A DNA stretch of 16,431 nucleotides from Gammaproteobacteria bacterium (GTDB taxonomy: Bacteria > Pseudomonadota > Gammaproteobacteria > Steroidobacterales > Woeseiaceae). The stretch lies in assembly GCA_029881015.1 (NCBI GenBank), contig JAOUNK010000030.1:1-16431 (forward strand), given 5' to 3'. Both the position numbers and the translations under genes were made by a program. Positions 15,784-16,431 of this stretch are shown here, in pieces; within the stretch, counting starts at the first letter, position 1, and every line of letters starts with the position of its first letter. The notes beneath the pieces were generated by a model that did not search any database, was not told the origin of the DNA, and saw nothing but the letters and a program-made list of their open reading frames with translations.

Positions 15784-15972
15784 ATGGCGGCACGCAAATC
15801 ATTTGCTCTGCGTATTGAGGAGAAGACGCTACGTGCAATGCAACGGTGGGCGCGGGACGACCTGCGCAGTCTTAATGCTCAGATTGAGTTCGTGCTGCGC
15901 GACGCATTGCGCAAAGCGGGTCGCCTCAAGGGGCTGGATAATGAGGCCGATGACGATACCGACAGCGAGTGA
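15784..15972 (+). CDS. Arc-like ribbon-helix-helix protein linked to the SPFH gene
   Basis: This 62-aa protein has the strand KSFALRIEE (5-13), helix [15 protein letters not shown] (14-27), helix [20 protein letters not shown] (29-47) and a very acidic C-terminal tail ([11 protein letters not shown]). The fold is that of Arc/CopG DNA-binding proteins, probably dimeric. It lies 23 bp after the SPFH gene and its TGA shares one base with the next ATG (TGATG). It may repress its own operon through the 11-bp repeats at 14841-14860. Alternatively it may work with the SPFH protein as an accessory, because the helices rather than the strand carry the sequence I recall as best conserved. Confidence 0.8.
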   Translation: MAARKSFALRIEEKTLRAMQRWARDDLRSLNAQIEFVLRDALRKAGRLKGLDNEADDDTDSE

Positions 15973-16112
15973 TGGGTAACCTGATTGCAATCGTCTCGAT
16001 CATCCTTGCGCTGTTTGCAGCAGGATGTATCGTCTACATCGCTCGTGAACTGACGTCGAAAGAGAATCTCCCGGACGCGCCCGAAGAGCGCGGCCGGGAG
16101 GAAGATGCTTAG
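15972..16112 (+). CDS. 46-aa single-pass membrane protein at the end of the SPFH operon
   Basis: This small gene reads [19 protein letters not shown] at the start (one TM helix, residues 3-23), then IARELTSKEN and a charged tail PEERGREEDA. The start overlaps the stop of the Arc-like gene by one base, typical of translational coupling, which is the main evidence that it is real. Codon use matches its neighbours. The topology is probably N-out, C-in. The VSIILALFAAGC stretch resembles a lipobox only superficially. Its 3' end overlaps the convergent gene by 4 bp. I know no family; a small partner of the membrane SPFH complex is a reasonable guess. Confidence 0.6.
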   Translation: MGNLIAIVSIILALFAAGCIVYIARELTSKENLPDAPEERGREEDA

Positions 16113-16431
16113 CGGCGTTCGCTGCGACGACGTTCAGACTTCTTCTGCGACGAACGTGACTCACTGCGCGCCTGGCGTTGAGGCGGCGGTGCCGCCCGCT
16201 GTTGCTGTGGTGCTGGTGCCGAGCGTTGCTGCGGTGCTGGTGCCGAGCGTTGCTGCGGTGCCGGTGCCGAGCGTTGCTGCGGTGCCGGTGCCGAACGCTG
16301 CTGACGCTGCGGTGCCGAGCGTTGCTGGCGTTGCGGTGTCGCACGCTCCTCGCGTCGTTGCGCCTGCGGTGCCGTACGTTGCTCCCGCTGCGGTGCCGGT
16401 GCTGAACGTTGCTGCGGTACCGGTGCCGAAC
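16109..16431 (-). CDS. C-terminal part of a Gln/Arg/Pro/Ala-repeat protein, cut off by window edge
   Basis: An open frame runs from the window edge to TAA at 16111-16109; 106 residues are visible. Most of it is repeats of QQRSAPAP with variants (QREQRTAPQ, QRQQRSAPQ), followed by a basic end with SSQKKSERRRSERR. The reading frame keeps the 24-bp unit in phase and the repeats preserve amino-acid pattern, which argues for real coding. The start and any folded domain lie beyond the window. Basic, disordered tails of this sort occur in envelope or nucleic-acid-binding proteins, but no family can be named. The stop overlaps the 46-codon gene by 4 bp, tail to tail. Confidence 0.65.
   Translation of the reverse strand, partial: SAPVPQQRSAPAPQREQRTAPQAQRREERATPQRQQRSAPQRQQRSAPAPQQRSAPAPQQRSAPAPQQRSAPAPQQQRAAPPPQRQARSESRSSQKKSERRRSERR
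16201..16431. repeat. 24-bp tandem repeats encoding QQRSAPAP
   Basis: Four near-identical 24-bp units lie at 16201-16224, 16225-16248, 16249-16272 and 16273-16296, differing at one to three positions. Diverged units continue to the window edge, with a clear further copy at 16408-16431. Unit length is a multiple of three, so gain or loss of units keeps the frame. This is a likely site of length variation between strains. Confidence 0.85.

Noticed and set aside
16178..16405. Plus-strand frame rich in Cys, Arg and Leu at the right end
   Set aside because: It is the reverse reading of the 24-bp repeat; the minus-strand frame is also open and ends in a plausible basic tail next to a coupled neighbour.
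16201..16431. Possible CRISPR array
   Set aside because: The 24-bp units are contiguous with no unique spacers and are in phase with a coding frame.

Overview
This window looks like chromosomal DNA from a gammaproteobacterium with fairly high GC. The protein families support this: an ExeA/GspA-type ATPase, an AcrA/AcrB-type RND pump, RarD, an EF-G close to the second EF-G copies of Vibrio and Shewanella, a DUF4389 protein and a YiiM-like MOSC protein. A marine or sediment lineage is a guess. I see no rRNA, tRNA, CRISPR array, insertion sequence or phage gene. Coding density is very high.

Left part (1-6521). A truncated ExeA/GspA-like AAA ATPase runs leftwards off the window and ends in a Pro/Glu-rich linker. 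Divergent from it is a tightly packed operon of periplasmic adaptor, RND permease and rarD, joined by two 4-bp start/stop overlaps (ATGA and GTGA). No outer-membrane channel gene is present. The last codons of rarD also encode, on the other strand, the intrinsic terminator of fusA.

Middle (6482-11444). A stand-alone EF-G gene (no rpsL, rpsG or tuf beside it) reads leftwards. Before it lies a roughly 190-nt leader with a 9-codon upstream ORF that has the strong Shine-Dalgarno sequence fusA itself lacks. Upstream is a YugP-like membrane zinc peptidase. It diverges from an SLC13-type permease with two internal TrkA-C domains; the two GTG start codons are 42 bp apart.

Right part (11445-16431). 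A textbook sigma-54 promoter with an upstream IHF consensus precedes a 77-codon gene of unknown function, whose 3' end overlaps a convergent M19 dipeptidase lipoprotein gene. A DUF4389 membrane protein follows. Next is a leftward two-gene cassette (ribbon-helix-helix protein plus a small ParC-like protein) behind a perfect 12-bp inverted repeat. Then come a MOSC protein and an operon of SPFH/band-7 protein, Arc-like ribbon-helix-helix protein and a 46-aa membrane protein, preceded by two 11-bp direct repeats that could be the Arc-like protein's operator. The window ends in the repetitive C-terminus of a leftward gene.

The best candidates for undescribed biology are the sigma-54-controlled 77-aa gene, the two ribbon-helix-helix modules with visible candidate operators, and the upstream ORF coupled to fusA. 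All functional statements are inferred from sequence alone.
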